Below, one piece after another: positions 1 through 11,292 of a stretch of 64,000 nt of DNA (within the stretch, counting starts at the first letter, position 1; the number at the start of each line of letters is the position of its first letter). The DNA comes from Venturia oleaginea (taxonomy: Eukaryota > Ascomycota > Dothideomycetes > Venturiales > Venturiaceae). Under the pieces are notes generated by a model that saw only the letters and a program-made list of their open reading frames with translations, was not told the origin of the DNA and searched no databases. The stretch spans positions 1,364,001 through 1,428,000 of the forward strand of contig JABMLP010000016.1 of the NCBI GenBank assembly GCA_013176395.1. The letters are read 5' to 3'. A program made the translations under genes and the position numbers.

Positions 1-1844
1 TTCCACCATCGAGCGGGTCAACCCATCGAGCGGGTCAAAAAGGCTTGGCACGACCAACTTATGTTACGACTCTTCAATTTAATCGCTATCAACAATAGAT
101 TCTAAGTTCGTCGTGCTGCTATCTGATTCAGAAGATATCTTGATATCTTTTTTACAAGTTCGCGCATTATGCCCAGCTGCGCCGCAGTTCCTACAGCGCC
201 GTTGAATTGGTCGGGCTGTTTCTTGACCACCACTACCACGAGCCTTCTTTGATCCCTGAGGCGCTATAGACGCCTCTGCAGCTACCTGCGCTGCTGCAGT
301 CCCATACTCAATAGTACCACCTTGCTGGATCCACTTCCTATTGCGCAATTTTCGGTTCGTTGTTACTGCTAATTGCTCTTCAAGCTCGCGGTTACGCGCA
401 ACAAGCAGAGCGTTTTGGTGTAGCATCAATTCAGCGCCCTTAACAAGCTGGGAAAAGCCTGTCTGCGCAGTAACTGGTGACCGAGTAAAAGACTCGCTTA
501 CGAGCTTGGATTGGGATCCAAATTCATAAGCATTACTTGGAGTCTTGGACTGCCACGGCGTTTCTGGGAGATGGGTTTCTGGCGGGGTTCGTAGCCGTAC
601 TTCAAGGCGATCCAACACCACCTGCGCGTCGATAGGGACTAGCCCTACTGCCTCAAAAGCCTTTTGACAGTTCTCTTTCGTAAACACGTCGAAAAACGCG
701 TCTTTGAAGGCAGGGAGAAAGCCTTCCTTGTTGATATGGTACACGCGTCGGCGTGCCAAGTCCCGGACGCGTTGGGAGTACTTGCGCTTCAACGGCGAGA
801 AGCAGACCACGTCAAGGGGCTGGAGTATATGCGACGAGTGCGATGGCATGCAGAGAGTTATAATCTTGTTTTCGAGGCAGTAGTCCTTGCAATCCTGGCT
901 GAGATGGCTCTCATGGCCGTCCAAAATAAGCAGCCTGTATACCCCCACCTGCCGCGCCTTTGTATACGCGTTAAAGTGCTTCAACCACTCAAGACCAAGC
1001 GCATTATTTGTCCAGCCGTTCTCAGAGACCGAGAGCTTCCAATTCCGTGGTATATCTGCCTACTCATACCACGCAGAGATATGAACGCGTCCTTTGTAGA
1101 TAATGAATGGCGGGGTCGCATACCCGGCGGCGCAGATGCTCTGGATAACTGTAACCCACTCGCGATCGCCTGGCTGGATTAAATTAGGCCGTGTACGTCT
1201 TTCAGAAGCTGTGACGACCTTCATTGACCCAATAACGCCCATCTGGAAGCCAATCTCGTCAAAGTTGTGCGTATCCTCGTCGTGGATACCGTACTTTGCC
1301 TTGGTGTCTGTAACGAGCTTAAACCACGCGCCAATAATCTCTGGATCTTCCTGTAGTATCCTCTGCCTATCCTTAGCTCGATTGAAGGCCATCTTGAGTT
1401 CATCTGAGCGCGTTATGAACCTCTCAGCCCAGTTTTTCCCTACTGGCTCTCCACCGCGTACACCTAGTAGTTTATCCGCCATATCTGCTACCTCACACAG
1501 CCGGGGCGCGAATCCTCGCGAATCGAGGTCGAGGATGTATTGGACAATTGTCTGCTCTTCAGTCGTAGTGAGCTTGTGTCGGGCGTTGCGAGTATCTAGG
1601 CGATACGTAATTCCGTTATATCGCCTAGTTAATAGTGAAGGAGGTATATCAAACGCCTCAGCAGCGCGCCGGAGGCTTCGGAATTGGTGGGTATTGTAGG
1701 CAGAAAGGGCAAGCTGGATTCTGCCTTCTCTGTTAGATGATTGCGCGTTTTGTTGTTGAGACATATTGTGTTGATAAGGGAGCAGCTGGTCTTGGCATAA
1801 ACTGACCCGCTCGATGGGTTGACCCACTCGATGGTGGAATACGT
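1..1844 (-). mobile_element. pogo/Fot1-like DNA transposon, copy A
   Basis: About 1.85 kb element with inverted terminal repeats. The right end is at 1803-1844, closing in ACGT and followed by TA at 1845-1846. The left end lies at the window edge, with about 5 terminal bases missing. Each TIR holds two tandem copies of a unit containing CATCGAGCGGGTCA. TA target duplication and a DDE transposase with a CENP-B-like N-terminus are the hallmarks of the pogo/Fot1 group; the size resembles Botrytis Flipper. It differs from the complete copy D at 48505-50353 by one nonsense codon and a different iteron sequence. Confidence 0.9.
79..1764 (-). pseudogene. pogo-type transposase, copy A, one nonsense codon
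   Basis: Minus-strand reading frame from the ATG at 1764 (MSQQQNAQ) to the stop at 79, about 561 codons. A single in-frame TAG near 1054-1056 falls after HISAWYE and before ADIPRNWK. Copies B and D have GAG or GAC there, so one substitution inactivates it. Domains in order: HTH/CENP-B-like N-terminus, DDE core with HNFDEIGF, LLILDGHESH and LQPLDVVCFSPLK, and a C-terminal CX2CX4HX4C zinc knuckle (CRNCGAAGHNARTC). Frame and length are otherwise intact. It may give a truncated DNA-binding protein without catalytic function. Confidence 0.9.
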
Positions 1845-2268
1845 TATCGAAACGACCGACTGTGGTGCTATCCGATGCTTCGGAAGACGCACGGCTCCTG
1901 TTTTCCAGAGGCAGCTGGATGTTGTTGTGCGGGGCCGAAATCCCTATATCCACCAGCCGAATCCTTCCCCACAGACTTCACTCCACAACATCTCCGCAGC
2001 CTCGTCGAGAATGGCCAATGGCATCTTTTGTAATGCGGATGCACGTGAAGGGCCTCGGACACTCGCTGATCTGCACCGGAAGGCACCTTTGGACTGAAGA
2101 AACGGTTCGGCCATGCTTGGTCGAAGGGTGCTTCCAAAGTGCTCTAAGGGCTGCTTGTACCCGACTGCACTTCATTACATCTGTTTTGTTCCTTGACTAC
2201 CTCTTGTCTCAAACTCCTTGCTCCTAGATCTTCTCCATACTCTTGGGCCCATCCACTTGTCTATCCGA

Positions 2269-3475
2269 ATGTCTACTACCACCACCTCTGCTCGCGCGAT
2301 TGTGACCAGGGGAGCGCACAAGGAGGGAAAATGGAGGATGGAGGATATTTTCCTCCGGCCAATCGGGGACAACGAGCTACTGGTTCGAATGGTAGCATCA
2401 GGCATTTGTCATACCGACATTGCTTTTGGCGACGCTGCTGAAGATATAGGAGGTTACCCTAGGATCATGGGCCATGAAGGTAAGATGTGCCACATCTTGA
2501 TAGTCACACAGAGTATTGATCCAAACAGGCTCGGGATATGTTGAAAAGATAGGGAAGAACGTCAGAGTCGCTCAAATAGGCGACCCCGTCCTACTCTCCT
2601 TTCCATACTGCTCGGAATGCCAGATTTGCACATCGGGCCACCCAGCCCACTGCGTCGAAGCCAAGGAATTATGTTTTGTGGGCAAAAAGACATGCTCTTC
2701 TGCATCCTCAAATACGTCATCAGCTGTAACTTCAGAAATCACAGCCTCATTTTTTGGTCAATCTTCACTCGCCTCGCTATCAGTAGTGAGTGAGACTTCT
2801 GTCGTCAACGCGAGAGACTTGATCAAATCACCCGAAGAACTGAAACTCTTCGCACCTTTGGGGTGTGGCATCCAAACTGGAAGTGGTGCCATCTACAACG
2901 TCGCCAATTGTTCCCCCACTGATACAGTAGCGATCATGGGCGTTGGCGGCGTCGGCTTGTCGGGCGTCATGGGTGCGAAAGTCGGTGGTGCCAAGACGAT
3001 TATTGCTATCGATCGTGTACCAGCTCGTCTTAAACTTGCGAAAGTGATGGGAGCGACTCACAGCATCAACTCTGACGGAATGGACATGCCTGAGCTAATC
3101 CAAGCCGTTCGCGGTTTGACAGATGGATACGGGAGCAGCATCACAATGGACACAACTGGTCTTCCCAAACTTATTGCAGCTGGTGTGGAGTTCACCAGGC
3201 GGAAAGGCCAATATGTTCAAATAGGCTCGGCGGTGCCAATGGATGCGAAACTTGAGATTGAAATTTTTAAATTTATGATTTCGGGTAAAAAATTCATTGG
3301 AGCCGTGGAGGGCGACATCATTCCAGCAGAATACATACCGAAGATGATTGGATGGTACAGAGATGGAAATTTCCCTATTGAAAAAATGATGAAGACGTTT
3401 AGAGCGGACGACTTTATGGGGGCGATTCATGAGATGCACACTGGGGAAACGATTAAGCCTATCATTGTCTGGTAA
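2269..3475 (+). CDS. Zn-dependent alcohol dehydrogenase (MDR family, aryl-alcohol type)
   Basis: Two exons, 2269-2479 and 2529-3475, joined across a 49-bp GT-AG phase-1 intron, give 385 aa, normal for medium-chain zinc dehydrogenases. Catalytic zinc ligands are visible: Cys47 in GICHTD, His69-Glu70 in GHEG, and the later Cys in PLGCGIQTG. The structural-zinc lobe has C98, C101, C104 and C112. A Rossmann motif GVGGVG follows. Such enzymes oxidise primary or aromatic alcohols or reduce aldehydes with NAD(P); the substrate cannot be told from sequence. The ATG at 2269 is chosen because no other ATG precedes the conserved N-terminus in this frame. Pogo copy A ends about 420 bp upstream and could affect the promoter. 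Confidence 0.9.
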
Positions 3476-3520
3476 TAACTGGCGGTAAATGAAAGGAAAG
3501 TTGATATCCATATTCCTCAC

Positions 3521-4182
3521 ATGCGTCTACTTCCTCCAGCTCTCCCGCTAGTTCACCTCATTGTCATGCCTTTACCTGGCTTCGCAGAAATCCCTCAACA
3601 AGACGGCAGGGAAGCCGCAATTCCGTTCTTCTCAAAGCCTCTCTGTTACCTCTCACAAATTCTGAACATTCTTCATGCAAGACTTAAGAAGGCATCGGCA
3701 ATTGATCCCCTTTCTTCCACCGAAACAACAGCAATCGCTTCATCTCAGATATCCTCTTCTCCTACATTCTTCTCGGCTGCGCTTCAACGCACCAGTGCCA
3801 TTTCTCAGAATATGCTCGTCTGGAGCTTACCGGGTCGGTCGCTCGAACAGTCTCTTTGTATCATGCGGCCAGCGCGGGCCGAACGTGTTGAATCAATTTC
3901 AAGTTTTGGAAAGTCGGAGACTGGGCGTCGGACGGGATGTTTTTGAGGGACGTTTTGAGATTATGAAATCGCGAGCAGCTGAGTTGATGGATGTGGTGAA
4001 TGTACAGTACTTCAGTCAAGTGGTGATTTCGAAATATTCTAAAACAGGTCGATATCGACAAGGCTACCAAGTCGGCCAAAGAATGTATTGTTCAGACATG
4101 GCATGATGATTTACATTCGACCGTGGCGAGTTATGGCAGGGCAGGGCAGGCATTGGCAGAAGGAGGTGAAGCTCAACAGTAA
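3521..4182 (+). pseudogene. Possible decayed or spliced unknown gene
   Basis: Plus-strand stretch with coding-like blocks in different frames. One frame runs over about 3790-4020 (containing SRAAELMDVVNVQ). Another runs from about 4052 to a TAA near 4182 (starting VDIDKATKSAKE). A clean gene could not be assembled with convincing splice sites. No domain is recognised. It may be an unrecognised multi-exon gene, a decayed gene, or UTR. The remaining DNA up to the GFA gene at 4293 shows nothing else. Confidence 0.2.
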
Positions 4183-4292
4183 GGAAAGAAGTTTGAAGCT
4201 TCAAATTTGGTTGCTAAGTCAGTTGCAAGCTCTTTGAACTCTCTCGCCATATCAATCACCTTCCTTCGGTATCCTGCCAAAGAAACGGCATC

Positions 4293-4876
4293 CTACCACG
4301 TACCCCCTTCAAAAGGCTCATCACCCATGTCCATCGACAACTCATCATGCTTTCCTGCGAAATACTTGACCTTGATCTTCCTCAAGTCCACCATCTCTTT
4401 CCCATCGACTCTACCATCAATGCTCAACATATTCAACCTCTGAACTAGAGTCTTCTCTCCTTCCATAACAATCTCTCCTTCTAAGAACGGTCGAACTGCG
4501 CAGTGAGGGCAAAAGTAGTGGTGGATGCGTTTTTCGCCAAAGGTGTAGTCGCCTAGGACTTCGCGCCAATTTGGTGGTGTGAGGACTTTGAGGGTGCCGG
4601 GCTTGGGTTGGGTTAGGAGATTACCTTTTTCGCTGAGTTAGTGATAAAGGAGGTTGATGTGAAGATATATAGAAAATGCAAAGAACAAAAGACGATTTTG
4701 GTAGAAGGTAACGTGAACGTACCCGACTTCTGACAGATGGTGCAGTTGCACTTTGTCATGATTGCTTTGTGACGTGGATCTGGTGTGCTGAGGTTTAGGC
4801 CGACTGTGTAGGTGATGAATTTGCAATGACATGAACCGGTGTACATAGTATCGTGAGGTTTGCTTGTGTCGGCCAT
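4293..4876 (-). CDS. GFA/CENP-V domain zinc protein
   Basis: Two exons, 4876-4723 and 4624-4293, with a 98-bp GTACGT...AAG phase-1 intron and a CTAAC branch site, give 161 aa. The fold is that of glutathione-dependent formaldehyde-activating (GFA)/CENP-V proteins: GSCHC (Cys16, Cys18), KCNCTIC (Cys43, Cys45, Cys48) and FCPHC (Cys90, Cys93), the usual two-zinc set. Most fungal members are uncharacterised; a glutathione or thiol adduct role is inferred from family only. Splicing is supported because the unspliced frame stops at 4613, while the spliced frame restores the second zinc half. It is transcribed divergently from the RNR gene at 5619. Confidence 0.85.
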
Positions 4877-5618
4877 GGTTTCGTTGTTATCAATCAACTG
4901 AGGGTGAAGGTGAATGTTTCTACCAAAACTTGACCTATGGTAGGATCAAATATATAGACCAAGTTTAGGGCGGCCATTAGCCAGTGTTTTTGGACCGTAG
5001 CGAAGTGTTCTAGTCGGGAATGTACTGCGAGTTGTTATCCGCATAGCTTGAGGCATTAACCAATTTGGGACAATGCTGAAAGCACCCTGGTGCTTCCTTC
5101 TTTTTTGCATTTGAATATACAGTATGGTAACTTGGCAGCTGCCGGTCCTCCCCATACTAATCATCTGGTTCTTTTCCAAGACATGCAGCATCCTATCCTG
5201 ATGAGATTGAAGCACCCCAACCCCAGCGCCCGAGACTCCAGCAAACTCCATCGCGCTGTCAGGTGACTTGGCTTGCATGCGAACGCCTCGACTATCTGAT
5301 TCTTCCACCATCAGGCCACTCTGTTGCAATGAAGCGCGTATGTTGGACCGACGGCTGGTGAAAAGGTGGAAAGCGGTGTTAACTTGACAAATGGACTGCC
5401 TTGATCGGGTCAAGGGTAACTCGTAGTATGTGCTTCTGATTGGAGAGTGGCTGGTTCATGAAAAAACGCGTGAAAGCTATGGGGCCCGTGTGTGACGCGC
5501 CTTACGAGTACATAAATCCTAGCCTACAGCACCCTTCTTCAAACCACCAACACCAACATCCATCATCACATACTCGCCATACAATCAAGACATCCATTAC
5601 CTCCAGCAGTACATCACA
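4877..5618. other. Intergenic region between GFA and RNR genes
   Basis: Divergent promoter region of 742 bp. A minus-strand open frame at 4946-5413 (155 codons) shows no recognisable domain and a composition I would not call coding. MCB-like sites sit close to the RNR side and are listed separately. No RNA gene was seen. Confidence 0.5.
5466..5499 (+). promoter_or_regulatory. MCB-like elements upstream of the RNR small subunit
   Basis: ACGCGT at 5466-5471 and a related GACGCG at 5494-5499 lie 120-153 bp before the RNR start codon. ACGCGT is the MluI cell-cycle box bound by MBF, which drives S-phase RNR expression in yeasts. Function here is inferred from the motif and the identity of the downstream gene. 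Confidence 0.55.
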
Positions 5619-7060
5619 ATGTCCCTTAAAATCACCCCATCCAAGAAGGTTCGTCCCGCCGCTGTCGTGCGTACTTGCCACTGCAAACCGTGGTACCTAC
5701 GCGTCAAAATGTTCTGACAGCTAACAATAACAGGCCGCATCCGCCATTGAGTCCCTCAAGATGACCGACTCGCCCATCAAAATACCCATCTTCACCACTA
5801 CCGAAAACAAGGAGAACACGTCCAATGTTGCTGTCCCCATCAAGGGCATCCCGGATATGCCACAGGAGACCAAGGATGTAAAGCCATCAGTCGCAGCCAC
5901 CATCAAGGCCGAGGAAGCTTCCGAGCCATTGCTACAAGAGAACCCACAGCGATTCGTTTTGTTCCCCATCCAGAACCATGAAGTGAGCTTTTCTGGACGC
6001 GTTCCTGACGCGTAAAGTGGATTGAATTCCCGGCTAACAACCTTCATATAGATCTGGCGCATGTACAAAAAGGCAATGGCCTCATTCTGGACCGCCGAAG
6101 AAATCGATCTCTCCAAAGATGTCCCAGACTGGAACAACCGCCTCAATGATGACGAACGATTCTTCATTTCCCACATTCTCGCGTTCTTCGCAGCTTCGGA
6201 CGGCATTGTCAACGAGAACCTCCTCGAGCGCTTTAGCAATGAAGTCCAAGTCCCTGAAGCTCGATGCTTTTACGGTTTCCAAATCGCCATGGAAAACATC
6301 CACTCCGAGACATACTCCCTCCTGATCGAGACATTGATCAGCGAGCCCAAGCAACGTACATACCTCTTCAACGCCATTGAAAACAGTGAGTATCGGCATA
6401 CAACCCGTGTTTGGACACCGCTAATGCGTAGTTTTAGTCCCATGCATCCGTAAGAAGGCAGATTGGGCATTGAAGTGGATCTGCGATGACAACTCTACCT
6501 TCGCGTCGCGTCTTGTTGCATTCGCAGCCGTCGAGGGTATCTTCTTCAGCGGTGCCTTTGCATCCATCTTCTGGCTCAAGAAGCGCGGTCTTATGCCAGG
6601 CTTGACCTTCTCCAACGAACTCATCTCTCGCGATGAGGGAATGCATACCGACTTTGCCTGCCTCCTTTTCTCACAGCTCAACAAGAAGCCTTCCCCTGAA
6701 GCTGTCCGCGCTATCATCACTGAGGCAGTAGGAATTGAGCAGGAATTTTTGAGCGATGCACTACCATGCAGACTGCTCGGCATGAACTCTCAGCTCATGT
6801 GCCAATACATTGAGTTCGTTGCGGATCGTTTGCTGCTGGCACTCGGCAATGTCAAGGTGTACAACGCCGTCAACCCCTTCGACTTTATGGAAAACATTTC
6901 CCTCGCCGGAAAGACAAACTTCTTCGAGAAGCGTGTGGGCGATTACCAGAAGGCTGGTGTTATGGAGAGCACGAACAAGCGCGAAGATAAGCACAACAAT
7001 AAGATGGATGAGCCCTCGAAGGTCATCAGCGGGGACTTCAATTTTGACGAGGACTTTTAG
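5619..7060 (+). CDS. RNR2: Ribonucleoside-diphosphate reductase small subunit
   Basis: Four exons, 5619-5666, 5734-5982, 6052-6385 and 6438-7060, give 417 aa with consistent phases. The protein houses the diiron-tyrosyl radical cofactor that lets the large subunit reduce NDPs to dNDPs. Iron ligands fit the class I set: Asp118 (EEIDLS), Glu180 and His183 with radical Tyr187 (ENIHSETY), Glu243 (AVEGIFF), Glu277 and His280 (RDEGMH). The spacing matches mouse R2. The C-terminus NFDEDF is the acidic/aromatic tail that docks on the large subunit. The long N-terminal extension (about 100 residues, including KENTSN) is typical of eukaryotes. Introns 1-3 are 67, 69 and 52 bp; intron 2 contains two ACGCGT motifs. 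Confidence 0.97.
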
Positions 7061-8056
7061 ATTCTCCACTCTCTGTTCTTTTGGTTTTGTTTTGTTGGGA
7101 CGGCGATTCTCAGGCGTGTTGCATACTCTTCTCGCTGCTACACTATGAATAGGCATGGCTGGTGTAGTTGTTACCAACATTATACTATATACTCCGGCAT
7201 TAATGGGGCGTTTGGGCGTGTACATTGGATGATGAGGATAGGTTAGGGGCCTGAATGCTTTGATATGTTGATACAAATGATACCATACTCTATAACTTGT
7301 TCTTCTTCTTACAAGAATCAAAGGGTTCTTTTAGGATCGTCAGGTACCGACAATCTCTCGTACTATGTAGAGTGACAAATACATCAATATGGAACCGATA
7401 CAATCATCATGCACAATTTCATTGGTAGAACAACTCTAGGCAAGCTTGAGTTTTGGGCCAAGATGGTTTATAACTTTATATACTACACGTCCCCCAGCCA
7501 GCGGATTAGATTTTCTCCTAGTCTATAACCATGCGCAAATCAACAGATTATCATGCACGCCACCGTCATCTTTTTCCCCTTGCACTTGAGCCCAGCCATG
7601 TTACGAACAGTGCAAGGCCATGGACTTTGCAGAAGTGCATCATCTCCCGACGAGCACACAGTTACACACGAATCGAGGCGGGAATCTGCTTTCCAAAATA
7701 GAATACTCACAACCCCCTCCGCCGTGCACACTTTGCATCCCACGCGCTTCTTTGCTGAGCCTGAGCCAAGACACGCGCTACGATAGTCGGAATACTAAGA
7801 TAGCATCCAAATGATAGTTCAGGCCTGGAATGACTGAAATGCAACAACCTGCTGCAATCAACGGCCGGCGAGGACTTACCGCGACCAGAGATTTTGGCCC
7901 GCACTCGGAAGAGAACAAACAACGGCCAAAGACTCCTCTCCGCAGCGGCAATGCAGGTACCTACAGCTACAACCATTCGAGCAACTTCGCACGCGACTGA
8001 CATGGCCATCGATAGCAGATTGCGACCCAAGATTCGACGAGACAACAAACAACGCG
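7061..8056. other. Intergenic region, 996 bp
   Basis: Holds the presumed RNR 3' UTR and the WD40 gene promoter. Short open frames on both strands show no recognisable protein. No repeat or RNA gene was seen. Confidence 0.5.
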
Positions 8057-10872
8057 ATGCGACGCTCAAAGACTGGTCAAGCCCACCAGCTAACAACTCC
8101 CGCAACCTTGAGCGAGGCTGCGGACGACTATGAGGACGAGCGTCTGTCGCGATCGCATCCACAGGTAGGCATACTGGGCGTCATTTCAATGCGCGTAGCC
8201 TGAGACTGACTACATTGTTCACAAGCTCAACATCCAGAGTTCCCATACCTATCAAACCACGCAAAAGAGTCGGGCTCCGCCCGATGTTTACTCGTCTCCA
8301 ATGCCGCCTCCACCGCGTCCTGAGCCCAAAGCCTCCGTAGAAACAAGCGATAATGACGTTGGGCATAAAGAAAAGAAGTAAGCACACCCATCTTTCTCAA
8401 TCACTTCCCCCAGATTTATGAGAATACGAGGGTCATCCGTACCCTACATAAGCTTTGCTTGGCTGCAGCAGGGGTCGCCGATTCGTAATCTTCCGCCAAT
8501 TCGAGAACCAGGCTGACAGACCACGCAGAAAGGGGGTTTCTTTCCTCAGCCGCTTTATCAATGTGGGCACTAAAAAGAAGGATGAGACAGAAGATGAACT
8601 TGATAAGGAGCCCGATGAGGAGGAAACCAGACCTGAAGGAATGGACGCTCAAGCATATCTGCACGCTGTCGATAATATCGAATTCAGTCCGAGACACCCG
8701 CAACCTCCGCCGTATATTAAAGTCAGGTCAAAGTACAAGAAAGAGAAGGAGTTTGACCGCGTGTTTTTGGCGCAGGAGTTGAGAGCGGGCACCCCGGTTG
8801 TTCCGTTAGCCAGGACTCCTACTTCACAGCCTACGCTTAGCAGAACGAACACAACTTTTACGGTCAACTCGCCAACGTCCGAATCGGTTCCATTACAATC
8901 CGAGGAAGAAGCCGTGTGGGCTTTGGAGTTTAGCAAGGACGGGAAATACCTGGCATCTGGTGGACAGGACAAGACTATTCGGGTTTGGGCAGTAATATCG
9001 ACTCCTGAAGAGAGGAGGGAGCTAGATAAAGAGGAGGACGAGGTCAATGCTACTGCACACGGACTTCGGCTGGACGCGCCTGTGTTCCATCCTGTCGTTC
9101 ACAGGCAATACGAGGGCCACGAAGGCGCTGTGATTGATCTGAGCTGGAGCAAGAACAACTTTCTTCTGTCTGCTTCTGCCGATAAGACAGTTCGGTTATG
9201 GCACATCAGTCGAGCTGAGTGTCTTTGCACTTTCAAGCACGCCGAATACGTGTACTCGGTGCAGTTCCATCCTAAAGACGACAGATTTTTCCTGGCTGGC
9301 TCCAGGGACATGAAGCTTCGTCTTTGGAGTATTCCGGATAAATCGGTTGCCTTTGCAAAACAAGCATCCGAAGTCATTACTGCTGTTTCGTTCACGCCCG
9401 ACGGCAAGACGGCAATAGCTGGAACGGTCAATGGCATATGTTCGTTCTACGAGACGGAGGGGTTGAAGTTGAAGACGCAGGTTGCTGTGCGGTCGAACCA
9501 TGGGAAGAACGCCAGGCGCAGTAAGATTTGCTCCATCCAGGCTGTCACGATGCCCGACTCCAAGCATTCCGGTGACGTCAAACTTTTGATATCCAGCAAC
9601 GATTCCCGCATACGAGTCTACAACTTCCGAGACAAATCGCTGGAGATCAAGTTCAAGGGCCACAAGAGCGAACAGTGCGCCATCCATGCAACGTTTAGCG
9701 ACGACGCGAGATACATCATTTGTGGTAGTGAAGATAAGGGAGCATTCATCTGGTCGACAACGGCTTCTGAAAACGAGAAACCGAACCAACGGCCCGTTGA
9801 GTGGTTCGAGGCAACGACTTCGAAAACAATGTGGGCCCTACTCGCACCGCATCAAACAAGACAGTTGCTGGGGCAATCCGAAGACCCAATATATGATCTT
9901 TGTAACCCACCGCCCGTCATGCTAATGTCGCGATCGGAATCTGCCGCGTCTTCAAGACCGCCGACGGAAGGTGGAAGCGTCAAAAACCACGCTGCTACGC
10001 CTCGACCTGAACCTGCGAAGAAAGGGAGGGAGTCACCCCAGTATCTTGCGAGAAATGGTCATCCAGGTGGACAAATCATTGTTACTGCGTCCAGCTCTGG
10101 TGATATTCGTGTTTACCGCCAAGATTGCGCTTTCACGAAACGGAAGAGCAGTGATGATGTTTCAAGTATTTTTGGCGGCAAGAAACCTAGCAGTCTGTAC
10201 ATGGCAAGGGCGATATCGAGGAGCTCAACAGGACGCAACGGAAGGAGTGATTCTACTGGCACGCAACCGCCACAGGATCGTATTCTTAGCTGGAGGCAAG
10301 CAATATCCAGTACTCAAAGTTTGGATAGGACCGGTGCCAACCGGAATGCTAGCGATGCCAAAAGTACGCGCAGTATATCGCCCGGCAAGGCGGCATCTAT
10401 CTTTCAAGGAAGGAGGAGTGACTCTATTGCTAGGAAGGTTGATGTTGAAAGGTTTGCCCCATTGACGAAGAAGGAAACAGAAGAGAGCTCACCACGGAAG
10501 GAGAAGGCAGACTCGAAGGAGATGAACGAAGATAATCCACTTTGGTTGCAAGGACAACAGAGTATGATGGCTTGGAATTTCCGCGAGTATGCTGGGCTTG
10601 GCCGCAAGGATGTTGAAGAAGATCCTACGGGTCTTCTCGATGTTCCTAGCGGCAATGGACGCCCGAAATTGGAAGGGAGGGCAATTAAGACGTCGATTGT
10701 CAGTACGTTAAGCTCGGAGGAAATGAGTGCGGATGATGTTGGCATCGAAGAGGCGGGAAGTGATGTTGCGGAGGTTAGATGTGGGGAATGCAAGGGAACC
10801 AGTTTCAAGGCGAAGATGGTCAAGGGTATGGGACAGAGGCTTGTTTGTCAGAGGTGTGGGAATGTTACGTGA
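8057..10872 (+). CDS. WD40-repeat protein, WDR44/DGR2-like
   Basis: Three exons, 8057-8164, 8226-8377 and 8472-10872, give 886 aa. WD40 blades are visible from about residue 235 to 510: AVWALEFSKDGKYLASGG, IDLSWSKNNFLLSASADK, VYSVQFHPKDDRFFLAGS, then a divergent blade and GHKSEQCAIHATFSDDAR. Another is near 620 (IIVTASSSGDIRVY). The N-terminal 230 residues and the segment between the last blades are disordered and Ser/Pro rich. The end carries two CX2C pairs (CGEC and CQRC), a zinc-ribbon-like tail. The arrangement is like yeast Dgr2 and animal WDR44, a Rab11-binding protein; a trafficking scaffold role is inferred from that resemblance. The start is the ATG whose exon joins in phase through two consensus introns. 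Confidence 0.85.
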
Positions 10873-11292
10873 GACCATGGGTTGGCTTGCTTGGAGTCTA
10901 GGAGGAGGGCGTAACGTATATCTAATGGTTGGGTATTTGTGGGATACTACGACATGGGCGGTGGGACGTCCCGTGTAAGAGAAAAACGTTGTGATGATAT
11001 TATATGAGCATGTTCGTACACGAATGTAGCATAGGGGGAGAAGGGTCTCGAAGCGCGCCATCTGGTATTATGGCACATTAATGACATGTTTCTGATCTTG
11101 TCAATCGACTCGAGGATCCCGCTATGTAAAAATTCCCGCAGTGATATGATGTTGATTATTAACATGCGTGTTCAGGCACACGCGCGTGAAGGGATCACGG
11201 GGCTGATGAACAGACAAACATGTAAACTTTACATGGGCCTGTCAGCACATACAACACCAAGCAATCCATCCAGTCATTATCATTGAGCAAAT

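Noticed and set aside
664..1182. 172-codon plus-strand frame, and similar frames at 49173-49541
   Set aside because: They are antisense shadows of the pogo transposase, kept open because the sense protein is conserved.
4946..5413. 155-codon open frame on the minus strand
   Set aside because: No recognisable domain, odd composition and it lies in a divergent promoter; treated as chance.
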